Numbered from the stretch's first letter, positions 8,688 through 17,863 are shown. The stretch is 45,751 nt of DNA from an uncultured Bacteroidota bacterium (GCA_913057235.1 CAJXNI010000020.1:1-45751), one strand, 5' to 3'. Program-made: numbers and translations. Notes: generated by a model from the sequence alone, not told the origin.

Positions 8688-10109
8688 TTACTTTAAGCGT
8701 GCCTGCATTTCGCTTATAATCTCTTTGTACTGATTTAGAACGCGGTCCCAAGCCTTGAAATCATCATCATCTCTGCTGTCTAATTTAGCTCTATTGTTAT
8801 TTTCCTCGCTCGAAATTTTAACACTGTATTTCAAAGGCGTTCTACTATTGATCTTGACAATAACGCGGGTTCGTACAGTTCTATTCGCAAAGCTTTTATA
8901 AACCCAGTTGGTGCGTAAGTAGCCAGTTTCGCGATCTATTTGTTCCAACTCATCGTAGTAGGTCTGTACTATTTGGGCAACTATCCTCCAGGCATCTTTC
9001 TCGGCCATATCAGTTGGGGTACTAAGCACAAAATCCTGATTTGCTAAATCACTTTCAGTAGAGGAGGTAAAAGACTCATCCTCCGGGAAATCAGCTGTTC
9101 CTTCTGAAAGCGCAATAAAGGTAGGAGGCTCAATCTTGCTATCATCATTATATACGGTGGTAACGTAGGGTAAATAGCCTTTCTTTTCTACTTCAATTTT
9201 TGCCTCTGAACCTTTTACCAATTTTAAAGTGTATTCACTGGTACCAACTTCTTCACCATTAATAAATATGGTAGCTCCTTCCGGAGCTCTAATCGCTATT
9301 TCACGGTCAACCATGTTAATGTTATCATTTACTGGAGGTTCAGGGCTACCTGATTTGTTACAATAGGTTCTCTCCTGGGTCACAAAACCTTCTTTTATGA
9401 ATTTAACAACGGTGCATTGTCCATCTTTTACCAAAACTTCGCTGGTGCCTTCTGCCACCTTTTTACCGTCAATATAAATACCCGTGCCTTCAGCCGGTGT
9501 GGAGCGTACCTGCACTACCCGGTCTTTAAGTGTATACGTTTTTATGTCTAAGGGTGGTGCGGGCTTCCCATCTTGATTGTATACCACTTCTGTAATGGGC
9601 AAAAACCCCTCGCGCTTCACTTCAATGGTCTTGCTCCTGTTCTCTGCTAGCTCCAGATAAAAGGGGTAGGGGCGTCCTCTTTTTTCACCATCAATATATA
9701 TATCTGCGTCATAGGGTTCAGCATCTAATTGAAAAACACGATTAGTGAGTTCTAATTTCAAGTTTAAAACCTCTCTTCTGAAATCGCGGTTATAACTAAA
9801 AGTCTTAATGGCCGGTAAATAACCAGGCTCAATGGCAATTAAACTTACCTCATCTTCATCATAGTCTTTGGGCTCAATTGTATAAGTTCCATCACCTAAT
9901 TTCTTAAAATAAGGCATGGTGTTGGGGTCGCTATTAAAGACTTCATTAGCTAATTGACTCTCGGTTCTTTTTGGTCCGGTGTAAGCGTAAATTAAAGCGG
10001 AAGGAGGCGAGGTACTGATTGTAAACTCCTTGCCCACTTGAACCTTTTCCTGCGCTTGAACAGAGCTTATAACAAGAAAGAAAGCAATAATAGAATAACT
10101 TAGTTTCAT
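8688..10109 (-). CDS. secreted PEGA-repeat protein
   Basis: Exported protein of unknown role. The signal peptide is residues 1-19 (MKLSYSIIAFF... ending VQAQ). The body carries three clear PEGA-type beta repeats, each pairing an IYIDG or IFING strand with a G-[FY]-[LV] ending (about residues 115-170, 195-250 and 265-315), plus a degenerate first copy (residues 25-105). After a short acidic linker, the C-terminal ~110 residues (WRIVAQIVQTYYDELEQID through KEIISEMQARLK) form a different alpha/beta region not recognised. PEGA repeats are known from surface or periplasmic proteins; binding to cell wall or glycan is only a guess. It is transcribed alone, convergent with the acyl-CoA dehydrogenase. 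There is no T9SS domain and no lipobox. Confidence 0.78.
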   Translation of the reverse strand: MKLSYSIIAFFLVISSVQAQEKVQVGKEFTISTSPPSALIYAYTGPKRTESQLANEVFNSDPNTMPYFKKLGDGTYTIEPKDYDEDEVSLIAIEPGYLPAIKTFSYNRDFRREVLNLKLELTNRVFQLDAEPYDADIYIDGEKRGRPYPFYLELAENRSKTIEVKREGFLPITEVVYNQDGKPAPPLDIKTYTLKDRVVQVRSTPAEGTGIYIDGKKVAEGTSEVLVKDGQCTVVKFIKEGFVTQERTYCNKSGSPEPPVNDNINMVDREIAIRAPEGATIFINGEEVGTSEYTLKLVKGSEAKIEVEKKGYLPYVTTVYNDDSKIEPPTFIALSEGTADFPEDESFTSSTESDLANQDFVLSTPTDMAEKDAWRIVAQIVQTYYDELEQIDRETGYLRTNWVYKSFANRTVRTRVIVKINSRTPLKYSVKISSEENNNRAKLDSRDDDDFKAWDRVLNQYKEIISEMQARLK

Positions 10110-10242
10110 AAAATAATTTTCAGTAAAAGTAAAATTAATAAAAACAATAAGCCAACTGAAATACCAGCTCTGGCACCAAGGTTTTCAAGCTATTAATTAG
10201 GGCATTTCGGCAATCTACAATATCTAATAAATTACCAATTAG

Positions 10243-10740
10243 TTTCACCAACACGTCCCCTGCCGGTTCTATAGTGCGACAACTCCTGCTTGGGGCGATT
10301 TTGTAAACACCATTCAAGCAAACGCTGATAAACTACCAGTCCGCAACCCACAAGGTGACAGAGTAATTTACGGGCAATACCTAACAACGGCAGCCGCTTG
10401 CGCTGATTGCCATACTCCGCAGGAAAAAGGACAGTACGTAGAAGGCATGGCTTTAGCTAGAGGTTTTGAATTCTACAGCCCTAATGGCTCCGTATCTACC
10501 TCTGCTTTTATAACTACACAAAAGATAAAAGTAATCGGAAACTGGACCGAAAAACAATTCATTCAGGCTTTTAGGCAACACGTCAACCGAGCGCTTTACG
10601 ATAACCCCGTGGCTGAAGGCGAGTTTAATAGCATGATGCCCTGGGCGTACTATTCCAACTTGGAAGAGGAGGACTTAGCGGCCATTTTTGCCTATCTACA
10701 AAGTTTGCCAGCAATAGATCATAAAGCCGTGCAAAATTGA
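10243..10740 (+). pseudogene. c-type cytochrome remnant, N-terminus lost
   Basis: The open frame from 10243 reads as the C-terminal part of a mono- or di-haem cytochrome c: FVNTIQANADKLPVRNPQG, YGQYLTTAAACADCHTPQEKG with the CxxCH haem site, and then MMPWAYYSNLEEEDLAAIF, whose Met is a plausible axial ligand. The frame closes upstream at TAG (10240-10242), and there is no ATG, GTG or TTG between there and the haem motif; the first ATG (10447) lies after it. A protein from 10447 would lack the haem site. No signal peptide frame was found in the 130 bases before it. I read this as a 5'-deleted gene. The alternative is a short frameshifted gene with sequencing error. Confidence 0.7.
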
Positions 10741-10752
10741 TTCTACCTGGTC

Positions 10753-10788
10753 TTTAAAAAATACACCCCGCAGAATGCGGGGTGTATT
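10753..10788 (-). terminator. terminator for the 5'-nucleotidase gene (minus strand)
   Basis: Perfect 12-base stem AATACACCCCGC/GCGGGGTGTATT with a 5-base loop. On the minus strand it runs into a T tract; on the plus strand it does not, so it belongs mainly to the minus-strand gene. Confidence 0.82.
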
Positions 10789-10815
10789 AATTCAGGATAA
10801 AGCTTGAGGGGATAG

Positions 10816-13656
10816 TTATTTTACTTGAATTTTTGTGAGGGTATTGCCATGTTCTGTTTCTACTCTAATCAAATACATACCTCTGTTTAGCTGGCTCACA
10901 GGCAAAGTAATTTGGGTGGCCCCTACTTGGTGGCGCGCCAAAGCTTGTCCGCTTAAAGCAATAATCTCCACTGTGTTAATTTGGGTGTTTTCAGCACTTA
11001 GGTTGAGGTATTCATCGGCAGGGTTGGGGTAAAGCTGCACGCTTATGGCTGCTCCGTTTTCGGTTAAACCGATGGTGCTTCTGAAAACACTGTCGTTACG
11101 GAGGCTTAAAATTTGAATACGCTCATCCAGGCTGGGATCGGTTTCAGCCGCACCAAAGGGCTGGCTGCTGTGTTTGCTAGCTAAATATTCAGCCAGGGCA
11201 TCTTGCTCTGAGCCTACCTCGGCAAAATCGGCTAAGCCGGTTACGTTCACATTACTGGAGTCCAAATCAACAGCATTGCTGGTTTCAGTTGAAAATGGAT
11301 ACCCGTCTCCATCATTGTCTACTAAAAAGTTGAGAGACACTAGTTTTATCATGCGGTTGGCGTCACCAAAAACGCTTCCGTTCACCACCACTGAGTCTAC
11401 CGGGTTGCCGTTGGTGTCTACCAAAGCCATGCTCTCAATGCGGCTTCCGGCTGCAGCCGAAGGATCAAATGAAAATTTAACACCGCCCACCTGAGGCATT
11501 TGCCCGTTGGTAGATACGCCATCCCAGTTGCTGATGCCATGCTCCAGAAGCGCCTTTAATCCGCCAGGGGTGGTTTCTACCACTTTTAGGGCATTGTTAA
11601 AGCGCAGGGTGTTTTCAATATCCAGTTGTGAAACTTCCAGCGAATCTTTGCCCGCCACAGGATTAGGCTGGGGTGGAAGTAATTGGCTGTTCATTTGATC
11701 AATGGTGCCAATTTCAGCTCTTATACCGCCTCCGTTTTTAAGTGAAACGGCTACGCTGGGGTCAAACTGACGCGCTACCCAAAGGTTGGCATCGGCCGTA
11801 AGGTTGCCTAAGTTGGTTTCCTCGGTGCGCACCAATGCTCTGCGCCCTTCTAAAAACACGCTGCTTTTGCCAAAAACATTGCCGTCTTTGGCCACCACAA
11901 TATCGGTTACTGAATTGGCCAGACGTTCTACAAAATAGCCTTTAGAACCTGTGGCGTAAGGGTTAGCGCTGCCGTACAGACCATTTACTACAGAGGGAAT
12001 AGTGGCGTAGGCTCCGCTGGTAGCTTCACTTACAGAAGATGGCAGTAGCTTTCCATTGGCGTCAAAGGCCACTACCAAACGGCCCACGTAGGAGTATTCA
12101 CCGTCTGTGCTTACAATCAAAACGGAGTCATTTTGGGCGTTTAAGGTTTGGAAGGGGTAATTACCTGCGGCCACATCGCCAGGACGCAATACGTCCGAGT
12201 TATCGGCCAATAAAAAGTCAGAACCACCGGCCAAAATAATGTCTACATCATTCAGCAATCCCGCCAAGGCCTGCTCCAAAGCAAACTGCTGCAAGTGGGT
12301 GGCTACAATAATCTTATTAACGCCACGGGCGGTTAAAGAATCAATGTAAGGTTGCAATACACCGGCAAGCTGCGGCATGTCATTCATAGTGGGGGCACCG
12401 GTTACGGCAACGCCACCGGGTGAGCTAATCTGCGCCAGTAGCTGCGTGGTGGCACCCACAACGCCAATTTGCTCGCCATTTACATTTAGGATGGTGGCTG
12501 GGGCAATTTTAGGTGTGCTGCTGGCATTGGCCGGATTGGTCACGTCTACCACAAAATTGCTGGCATCTTGCACGTTAGCTACACGGCTGCTGTTTAAAAA
12601 GCTTCCGCTGAAATCAAGGTTAGCACTTAGGTAGGGGAATTGTGCACCCATCCAGCCCAAAGCCGAGGCGTTACCGCTGCCTAAAATTATATCGGCTACA
12701 GCTCCTTCGCCTTGATCAAACTCATGGTTGCCAAATACCGAAGCATTAAACCCAATTACATTCATCATGGCGATGTCAATCCGGCCTCGTTCAGCTCCCA
12801 GGTTGTTTAAAGGAGTGCCGTAAAAATCGGAAAGGATGGCTCGTAATGAATCTTCAATAGGGTCTTCGCTGGCGGCATTAAAAAATGGACCAGGAATGTA
12901 GTTATCGCCAGATGAGATGGTTACCGTGTTGGCGTATTCATCTTCCAGTTGATCTACAATGGCGGCAAAAGCAGGAGCATCTGTAATTGCATCTACTCCA
13001 CCTTCTAAATCAGAAGCGTGCAATACCTGTAATACAAATTGGCCGGGTAAAGAATATTCAATAACCAACTGCGGGGCGCTGTTGGGCTCACCATCAAAAG
13101 ACTCGGCGGTGCGCGTTCCCGTGCCTTTAATCATAAAGGCCATGGCGTTGCCATTGGTCCAGCCACTTTTGCTTAAAATGGAGTCAACCAGAGGCTTAAG
13201 GTTAGGCGTGCGCTGCGCAGGCCCTTGATCGTCAACCGCTACCCAGGTGGCTGGATTCCACTGCACGGAGTCGTTGATATAGTTGCGGCTGGAAATATCA
13301 CCCGTAATGCTGCTGTAGGTAACCGGGTTGAGATTGTCTTCAACAAATACCTGCAACTGGCAGGGGTCATTGGCTTTAAGCTCATCAACTTCAAATTGAA
13401 TGTAAGCTCTCAAAACGCTTGCGTTGGCCGGAAGGCTTACACCGGTAAAACGCAAGCCAATTAATTGGTCGTCTGTTACAAAACTGTCAAAGCTCATTTC
13501 AAGGTCTGAGCTTGTGAGGTACATGGTGCCAGAAGTAAGTTCTTCTTCGGCATCATCATTTCCATTATTTACCCGCACAGAAAAGGTGCTTTGGGCTTGC
13601 ATACCTGCTGACCAGAAGGCCACCAATAGCGCTGCATTACGTACTAGTTTTTTCAT
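10816..13656 (-). CDS. T9SS-exported metallophosphoesterase/5'-nucleotidase family protein
   Basis: Large (946 aa) secreted esterase, probably releasing phosphate from nucleotides or other organic phosphates outside the cell. The signal peptide ends near MQAQ (about 22). Residues ~25-205 form an N-terminal beta domain resembling DNRLRE/CBM-type modules. The metallophosphoesterase domain spans ~207-530 with SSGDN (D251), GNHEFD (N310) and THLQQ (H454). The 5'-nucleotidase C-terminal domain spans ~590-800 (LTADANLWVARQF, LKNGGGIRAEIG). The sorting domain spans ~870-946 (VQLYPNPADEYLNLS, GMYLIRVE). Two usual metal sites differ: the DxH is D216-L-E218 (HASDLEGG), and the GHxH pair is replaced by GGSD (477-480). 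I recall homologues from marine bacteria with similar changes, so it is probably a genuine subfamily. Confidence 0.87.
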   Translation of the reverse strand: MKKLVRNAALLVAFWSAGMQAQSTFSVRVNNGNDDAEEELTSGTMYLTSSDLEMSFDSFVTDDQLIGLRFTGVSLPANASVLRAYIQFEVDELKANDPCQLQVFVEDNLNPVTYSSITGDISSRNYINDSVQWNPATWVAVDDQGPAQRTPNLKPLVDSILSKSGWTNGNAMAFMIKGTGTRTAESFDGEPNSAPQLVIEYSLPGQFVLQVLHASDLEGGVDAITDAPAFAAIVDQLEDEYANTVTISSGDNYIPGPFFNAASEDPIEDSLRAILSDFYGTPLNNLGAERGRIDIAMMNVIGFNASVFGNHEFDQGEGAVADIILGSGNASALGWMGAQFPYLSANLDFSGSFLNSSRVANVQDASNFVVDVTNPANASSTPKIAPATILNVNGEQIGVVGATTQLLAQISSPGGVAVTGAPTMNDMPQLAGVLQPYIDSLTARGVNKIIVATHLQQFALEQALAGLLNDVDIILAGGSDFLLADNSDVLRPGDVAAGNYPFQTLNAQNDSVLIVSTDGEYSYVGRLVVAFDANGKLLPSSVSEATSGAYATIPSVVNGLYGSANPYATGSKGYFVERLANSVTDIVVAKDGNVFGKSSVFLEGRRALVRTEETNLGNLTADANLWVARQFDPSVAVSLKNGGGIRAEIGTIDQMNSQLLPPQPNPVAGKDSLEVSQLDIENTLRFNNALKVVETTPGGLKALLEHGISNWDGVSTNGQMPQVGGVKFSFDPSAAAGSRIESMALVDTNGNPVDSVVVNGSVFGDANRMIKLVSLNFLVDNDGDGYPFSTETSNAVDLDSSNVNVTGLADFAEVGSEQDALAEYLASKHSSQPFGAAETDPSLDERIQILSLRNDSVFRSTIGLTENGAAISVQLYPNPADEYLNLSAENTQINTVEIIALSGQALARHQVGATQITLPVSQLNRGMYLIRVETEHGNTLTKIQVK

Positions 13657-13820
13657 GATAGGATTTTAAATTGTTTGTCAAAAATCCTGCTCTTGTATTG
13701 GCTTTTCGTAAAATTCGGCTTAAACTGTTGTTACTAAAACAAGCCTATTTTAGGGTTTTGATAACCTTCCTTTAACCCTACTAATCCCTAAGGGTAGGAA
13801 AACCATACTGTACCTGAAGT

Positions 13821-13838
13821 ACACTGCTAAGGCAGTGT
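13821..13838. repeat. short hairpin upstream of InsA-like gene
   Basis: Perfect 7-base arms ACACTGC/GCAGTGT with a 4-base loop, preceded by GTAC-ctgaa-GTAC. No T tract follows, so it is more likely an operator or mRNA structure than a terminator. It sits about 30 bases before the -7 box of the next gene. Confidence 0.35.
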
Positions 13839-13869
13839 TAAACGGGTTATAAATTTTGGTAAATAAATA

Positions 13870-13877
13870 TATATTTG
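13870..13877 (+). promoter_or_regulatory. -7 box TATATTTG for the InsA-like gene
   Basis: Exact match to TAnnTTTG, 21 bases before the ATG at 13899. A TTTTGG at 13854-13859 is too close to be a standard -33 element. Confidence 0.5.
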
Positions 13878-13898
13878 CTAAATAAGTATAGTAATTAT

Positions 13899-14318
13899 AT
13901 GAATAATTCCGTTTGCCCTAAGTGTAAGCACTCAAAATCTGTTAAAAGCGGTGTGGTCAATCAGCGCCAAAGGTATCGCTGTAAGGCCTGCGGATACCAT
14001 TTCACGGTAACTAAGCTGGGTAAAAAAATAGACGATTATTACGTAACTAAGGCGCTGCAGTTGTATGTAGAGGGGGTGAGCTATCGGGAAATTGAGCGTT
14101 TACTGGGCATATCCCACGTAAGTGTTATGAATTGGGTGCGGCAGCACAAGGTTAAAAGACCCTCGAATACGAACTACCACCCTACCTATAAAATATTAAC
14201 GCACAGTGAGTTGATGGATTTCTATCAGCAAAAAGAAAATTTAAAAGGTGCCGGCATGATGGTGACAGAATTAGGTGACAAATACATGATGATTAAATGG
14301 GAACGGTTTAGGGAGTAA
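13899..14318 (+). CDS. InsA-like zinc-ribbon/helix-turn-helix protein without transposase domain
   Basis: 139 aa from the ATG at 13899; an in-frame TTG at 13875 would add eight residues but overlaps the -7 box. The N-terminus has a zinc ribbon with C6-C9 and C28-C31 (CPKC, CKACG) followed by YHFTVTKLGKK. Next comes a helix-turn-helix near 52-72 (SYREIERLLGISHVSVMNWVR). This layout is that of the IS1/IS1595 N-terminal (InsA-type) domain. The ~50-residue C-terminus (YKILTHSELMDFY to IKWERFRE) is not a DDE catalytic domain, and no terminal repeats or second transposase frame are nearby. It could be a domesticated DNA-binding regulator. It stands just before the acetate transport genes in the same direction. 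Confidence 0.7.
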   Translation: MNNSVCPKCKHSKSVKSGVVNQRQRYRCKACGYHFTVTKLGKKIDDYYVTKALQLYVEGVSYREIERLLGISHVSVMNWVRQHKVKRPSNTNYHPTYKILTHSELMDFYQQKENLKGAGMMVTELGDKYMMIKWERFRE

Positions 14319-14370
14319 GCCCGCCTGGTGGCCCAGCTATCGTTTCTCTAGTAAGCTTTACGCTTAAAAT

Positions 14371-14406
14371 GCTATAGTTAATTAGCAAAAAAGTATAGCT
14401 TTTTTT
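14371..14406 (+). terminator. weak terminator after InsA-like gene
   Basis: GCTATA and TATAGC arms with a 17-base loop, followed by seven T residues. The stem is short and AT-rich, so readthrough into the porin gene is possible. Confidence 0.4.
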
Positions 14407-14480
14407 CATTTTTTGCGGTAAAACACAACTTTCGGGGAGTCAAAAATTAACCAATCAACTCAAAAATGTTTTTACTCAAA

Positions 14481-15728
14481 ATGAAAAAATTTTTATACCT
14501 ACTGGCTCTAACGGCCTTCTCAACAGGCCTTTGGGCGCAAAAACCACCTACTGAATATGGTAGCGGACTAAAGGTTAATCTCAATGATGATGGCAGTAAA
14601 TACTTCCGGCTCATCACCTGGACTCAATTTTGGCTTAATCTGGAGCAAACCTCCAATAAGGCGGGCGAGGATGTTTTTCGGGCCACGCCTAGTATCAGGC
14701 GCTCGCGCTTACTGATGTATGCGCAACTCAATGATCGCTTTTTGATTCTCACCCATTTGGGCCTTAATAATTTAGGTCCGGCCGGGCTTGATCCCACTGG
14801 TCAAAGTTCCCAGGCCCAGCTTTTTTTGCACGATGCCTGGGTAGAGTACAAGGTTCTAGATCAGCTGTATTTAGGCGGGGGACTTCACTACTGGAATGGC
14901 ATTAGTCGCTTGAACAACCAGAGTACCTTAAACATGCTACCCCTTGACAATCCCCGTCACGCTTGGGCTACCATTGGTACTTCAGATCAGTTTGCCCGTC
15001 ACTTAGGTATTTATGCCAAAGGCAAAATTGGCAAACTAGACTACCGCTTTGCCTGGAATGCAGCCAGTGTAAATAGTTTGGATGCCAACCGAGGTTTGAA
15101 TCTGATGCAGGATACCGCTATTTACACTGGGGAGCGTGATTTAGGCATACAAAATAGTTCCATTTTTGCCGGTTACGTGAATTACCAATTTCTAGATCAG
15201 GAAAGTAACAAGCTCCCGTATTTTGTGGGAACCTACTTTGGTACCAAAAAGATTTTTAATGTGGGGGCAGGATTTTTTACGCACCCCAACGGAGCAGTAA
15301 GCATGGGTCAGGATACCTTACCCAAAGGCGAAAACGTGCTACTTTGGGCGGTAGATGCCTTTACAGAGCTGCCTTTTGGTTCTAAAAACGCGGCTTTTAC
15401 GGGCTACCTCTCCTATCAAAATAATAACTACGGCAGCAACTATCAACTAGCGGGTAGCAGTCAGGATGTATTTACCGGTAACGTACTTTATTTTCAAGGA
15501 GGCGTTTTACTGCCCCATACGGGTAAATCGGCCTGGCAGCCTTATGCCACGGTAACCTCAAAAAATATTGCCAGCCTTAATGCCGCGGCCACTGATTTTG
15601 GGCTGGGCATTAATTACCTCATTAATGGGCATCACGCCAAGTTAAGTCTGGAGTACCGCAGCGGGCAAGAAGCCCTAACCGCCAACCGAACTGGCAATGT
15701 ACTCATGCAAGCCGTGGTATTTCTCTAA
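14481..15728 (+). CDS. outer-membrane porin-like protein
   Basis: Predicted outer-membrane beta-barrel (415 aa) that would let small anions, such as acetate, into the periplasm. The start at 14481 gives a standard signal peptide (MKKFLYLLALTAFSTGLWAQ); an ATG at 14466 adds five residues. The mature part shows repeated amphipathic strands with tight turns and aromatic belts (FRLITWTQFWLN, FLHDAWVEYKVL, LYLGGGLHYWNG, KLDYRFAWNAASV), ending ...GNVLMQAVVFL with the C-terminal aromatic expected near a barrel end. The layout recalls the phosphate-selective porin O/P group. The DUF4212 subunit and symporter follow after 46 bases in the same direction, so it is probably co-transcribed with them. Substrate is inferred from that context. 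Confidence 0.78.
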   Translation: MKKFLYLLALTAFSTGLWAQKPPTEYGSGLKVNLNDDGSKYFRLITWTQFWLNLEQTSNKAGEDVFRATPSIRRSRLLMYAQLNDRFLILTHLGLNNLGPAGLDPTGQSSQAQLFLHDAWVEYKVLDQLYLGGGLHYWNGISRLNNQSTLNMLPLDNPRHAWATIGTSDQFARHLGIYAKGKIGKLDYRFAWNAASVNSLDANRGLNLMQDTAIYTGERDLGIQNSSIFAGYVNYQFLDQESNKLPYFVGTYFGTKKIFNVGAGFFTHPNGAVSMGQDTLPKGENVLLWAVDAFTELPFGSKNAAFTGYLSYQNNNYGSNYQLAGSSQDVFTGNVLYFQGGVLLPHTGKSAWQPYATVTSKNIASLNAAATDFGLGINYLINGHHAKLSLEYRSGQEALTANRTGNVLMQAVVFL

Positions 15729-15774
15729 CATCTAAAATCCGACATCCTCCAACTAATAACTAACACCCAAAAAA

Positions 15775-16035
15775 ATGAAAGATCATACGCAAGCTCATAA
15801 ATACTGGAAAAGAAACCTGCGCCTGCTGGCCATTTTACTCAGCATTTGGTTTGTAGTTTCCTATGGCTGTGGAATCCTCTTTGTTGATGAGCTCAACCAA
15901 TTCAAACTGGGCGGATTCCCGCTTGGCTTTTGGTTTGCCCAACAAGGCTCTATAGTAACCTTTGTGGTACTCATTTTTGTGTACGTGCGCAAAATGAACA
16001 ACCTAGACCAAGAATTTGGCTTCTCAGAAGATTAA
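15775..16035 (+). CDS. DUF4212 small subunit of SSS-type symporter
   Basis: 86-residue membrane protein with two hydrophobic segments (about 15-37 and 52-72) separated by a short polar loop (FVDELNQFKLGGFPLGFW). This matches the DUF4212 family, which is always encoded before a VC_2705-type sodium:solute symporter. The symporter begins 27 bases downstream. It probably forms part of, or stabilises, that transporter in the inner membrane. Confidence 0.93.
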   Translation: MKDHTQAHKYWKRNLRLLAILLSIWFVVSYGCGILFVDELNQFKLGGFPLGFWFAQQGSIVTFVVLIFVYVRKMNNLDQEFGFSED

Positions 16036-16062
16036 TCCTCCAACCTTTTAAAACAAACGAAT

Positions 16063-17850
16063 ATGGATATTCAAATTATGACCTACATAATTGTAGGTAT
16101 TACATTCGCTCTCTACATTGGCATTGCCATCTGGAGCCGGGCCGGCTCTACCAAAGATTTTTACGTAGCCGGTGGGGGAGTTTCTCCCTTGGCCAACGGA
16201 TTAGCTACCGCAGCAGACTGGATGAGTGCCGCTTCGTTCATTTCTATGGCGGGCCTAATCTCTACCCAAGGCTACGATGGGTCAGTATACCTCATGGGTT
16301 GGACCGGGGGCTACGTGCTCCTGGCCTTACTGCTGGCGCCTTATTTACGCAAGTTTGGCAAGTTTACCGTACCCGATTTTATTGGTGACCGTTACTACAG
16401 CAATGTGGCCCGCACGGTGGCCATCATTTGTGCCCTTTTTGTTTCGTTCACCTATGTGGCCGGGCAAATGCGCGGGGTTGGTGTGGTGTTCTCCCGGTTT
16501 CTGGAAGTTGACGTTACCACCGGAGTAATCATTGGGATGGTGATTGTGCTAATTTACGCAGTATTGGGCGGCATGAAAGGAATCACCTACACCCAGGTGG
16601 CGCAGTACTGCGTGCTCATTTTTGCTTTTATGGTGCCGGCCTTTTTCATTTCCATGATGCTCACCGGAAACATTTTACCGCAAATAGGTATGGGTGGCTC
16701 GCTGGCCGATGGCACCCCTTTGCTGGAAAAATTGGATCAGTTAAATCGTGACCTTGGCTTTTCGGCTTACACCGATGGCAGCAAAGAAACCATTGACATG
16801 TTTTTTATTACCGCGGCCCTGATGCTAGGCACCGCGGGTTTGCCGCACGTAATTGTGCGCTTTTTTACCGTACCCAAAGTGCGCGATGCCCGGAAATCGG
16901 CTGGCTACGCTCTTTTGTTTATTGCCATTTTATACACCACCGCACCGGCTATTGCTGTTTTTGCGCGTACCAATCTCATTCAAACCGTAGAGGGGCAAGA
17001 ATACGCTGATTTACCGGAATGGGTAGGCAATTGGGAGCAAACACGCCTGCTTGCCTGGACCGATAAAAACAATGACGGCAAAGTTCAGTATCGCCCTGGA
17101 GCGGCTGTAACCGGTAAGGAGCCCATATTTACTGGTGAAAAAGGTCCACAGGGTAACATGATTGTGAGTAACCCAGCTGAAACTTCAGACAATGAATTGT
17201 TTGTAGACAATGACATTATCGTACTGGCCAACCCCGAAATTGCCCAGTTGCCCGTTTGGGTAATTGCTTTGGTAGCCGCGGGTGGTTTGGCGGCAGCTTT
17301 ATCTACCGCAGCCGGTCTCCTACTGGTAATTTCTACCTCAATCTCTCATGACTTACTTAAGAAGCAACTGATGCCTGATATTTCAGAGCGTGGCGAGCTG
17401 CTTTCAGCCCGTTTCTCTGCATTTATTGCCGTTACTGTGGCTGGTTATTTTGGCATTAATCCGCCCGATTATGTAGCCGCCACGGTCGCCCTGGCCTTTG
17501 GTTTGGCAGCTGCTTCCTTTTTTCCGGCCATTATTTTGGGCATTTTCTTTAAGAAGATGAATAAAGAAGGTGCAGTAGCGGGCATGATTGCCGGTATAGG
17601 CATCACTATTTTCTACATTCTCAAGTTTAAATTCGGACTTTTTGATGGCGGTAAGGAAGCCGTTGCCGGGCTAAAAGAAGACTGGTGGTTTGGCATCTCT
17701 CCAGAAGGATTTGGCACGGTAGGTATGCTCATCAACTTTGCGGTAAGCATCATCATCATGAAGTTTACCCCTGAAACACCTGAGGATGTGCAGGAATTGG
17801 TGGAAGACATTCGCGTGCCCTCAGGAGCCGGTGATGCCCATGCCCACTAA
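16063..17850 (+). CDS. sodium:solute symporter, acetate permease-like (VC_2705 type)
   Basis: Inner-membrane SSS-family transporter of 595 aa with about 13 membrane segments, probably importing acetate or other short-chain carboxylates with a cation. The family signature region DFYVAGGGVSPLANGLATAADWMSAASF (split here for length: DFYVAGGGVSPLANG, then TAADWMSAASF) lies near residues 32-62. A long extramembrane insert (about 310-385, LPEWVGNWEQTRLL to NPAETSDNELF) is typical of the DUF4212-linked subgroup. Context is decisive: small subunit upstream, CrbS-like kinase and two acyl-CoA synthetases downstream. A strong terminator follows. The family is sure; acetate as substrate is likely but not proven. 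Confidence 0.9.
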   Translation: MDIQIMTYIIVGITFALYIGIAIWSRAGSTKDFYVAGGGVSPLANGLATAADWMSAASFISMAGLISTQGYDGSVYLMGWTGGYVLLALLLAPYLRKFGKFTVPDFIGDRYYSNVARTVAIICALFVSFTYVAGQMRGVGVVFSRFLEVDVTTGVIIGMVIVLIYAVLGGMKGITYTQVAQYCVLIFAFMVPAFFISMMLTGNILPQIGMGGSLADGTPLLEKLDQLNRDLGFSAYTDGSKETIDMFFITAALMLGTAGLPHVIVRFFTVPKVRDARKSAGYALLFIAILYTTAPAIAVFARTNLIQTVEGQEYADLPEWVGNWEQTRLLAWTDKNNDGKVQYRPGAAVTGKEPIFTGEKGPQGNMIVSNPAETSDNELFVDNDIIVLANPEIAQLPVWVIALVAAGGLAAALSTAAGLLLVISTSISHDLLKKQLMPDISERGELLSARFSAFIAVTVAGYFGINPPDYVAATVALAFGLAAASFFPAIILGIFFKKMNKEGAVAGMIAGIGITIFYILKFKFGLFDGGKEAVAGLKEDWWFGISPEGFGTVGMLINFAVSIIIMKFTPETPEDVQELVEDIRVPSGAGDAHAH

Positions 17851-17863
17851 ATAACGTAAAGAA

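Noticed and set aside
10135-10317. Short minus-strand frame between the PEGA gene and the cytochrome remnant
   Set aside because: It overlaps the cytochrome remnant antisense, has no recognisable features and no start signal.
13899-14318. Complete IS1-type insertion sequence
   Set aside because: No DDE domain, no second frame and no terminal inverted repeats or target duplication were found around it.
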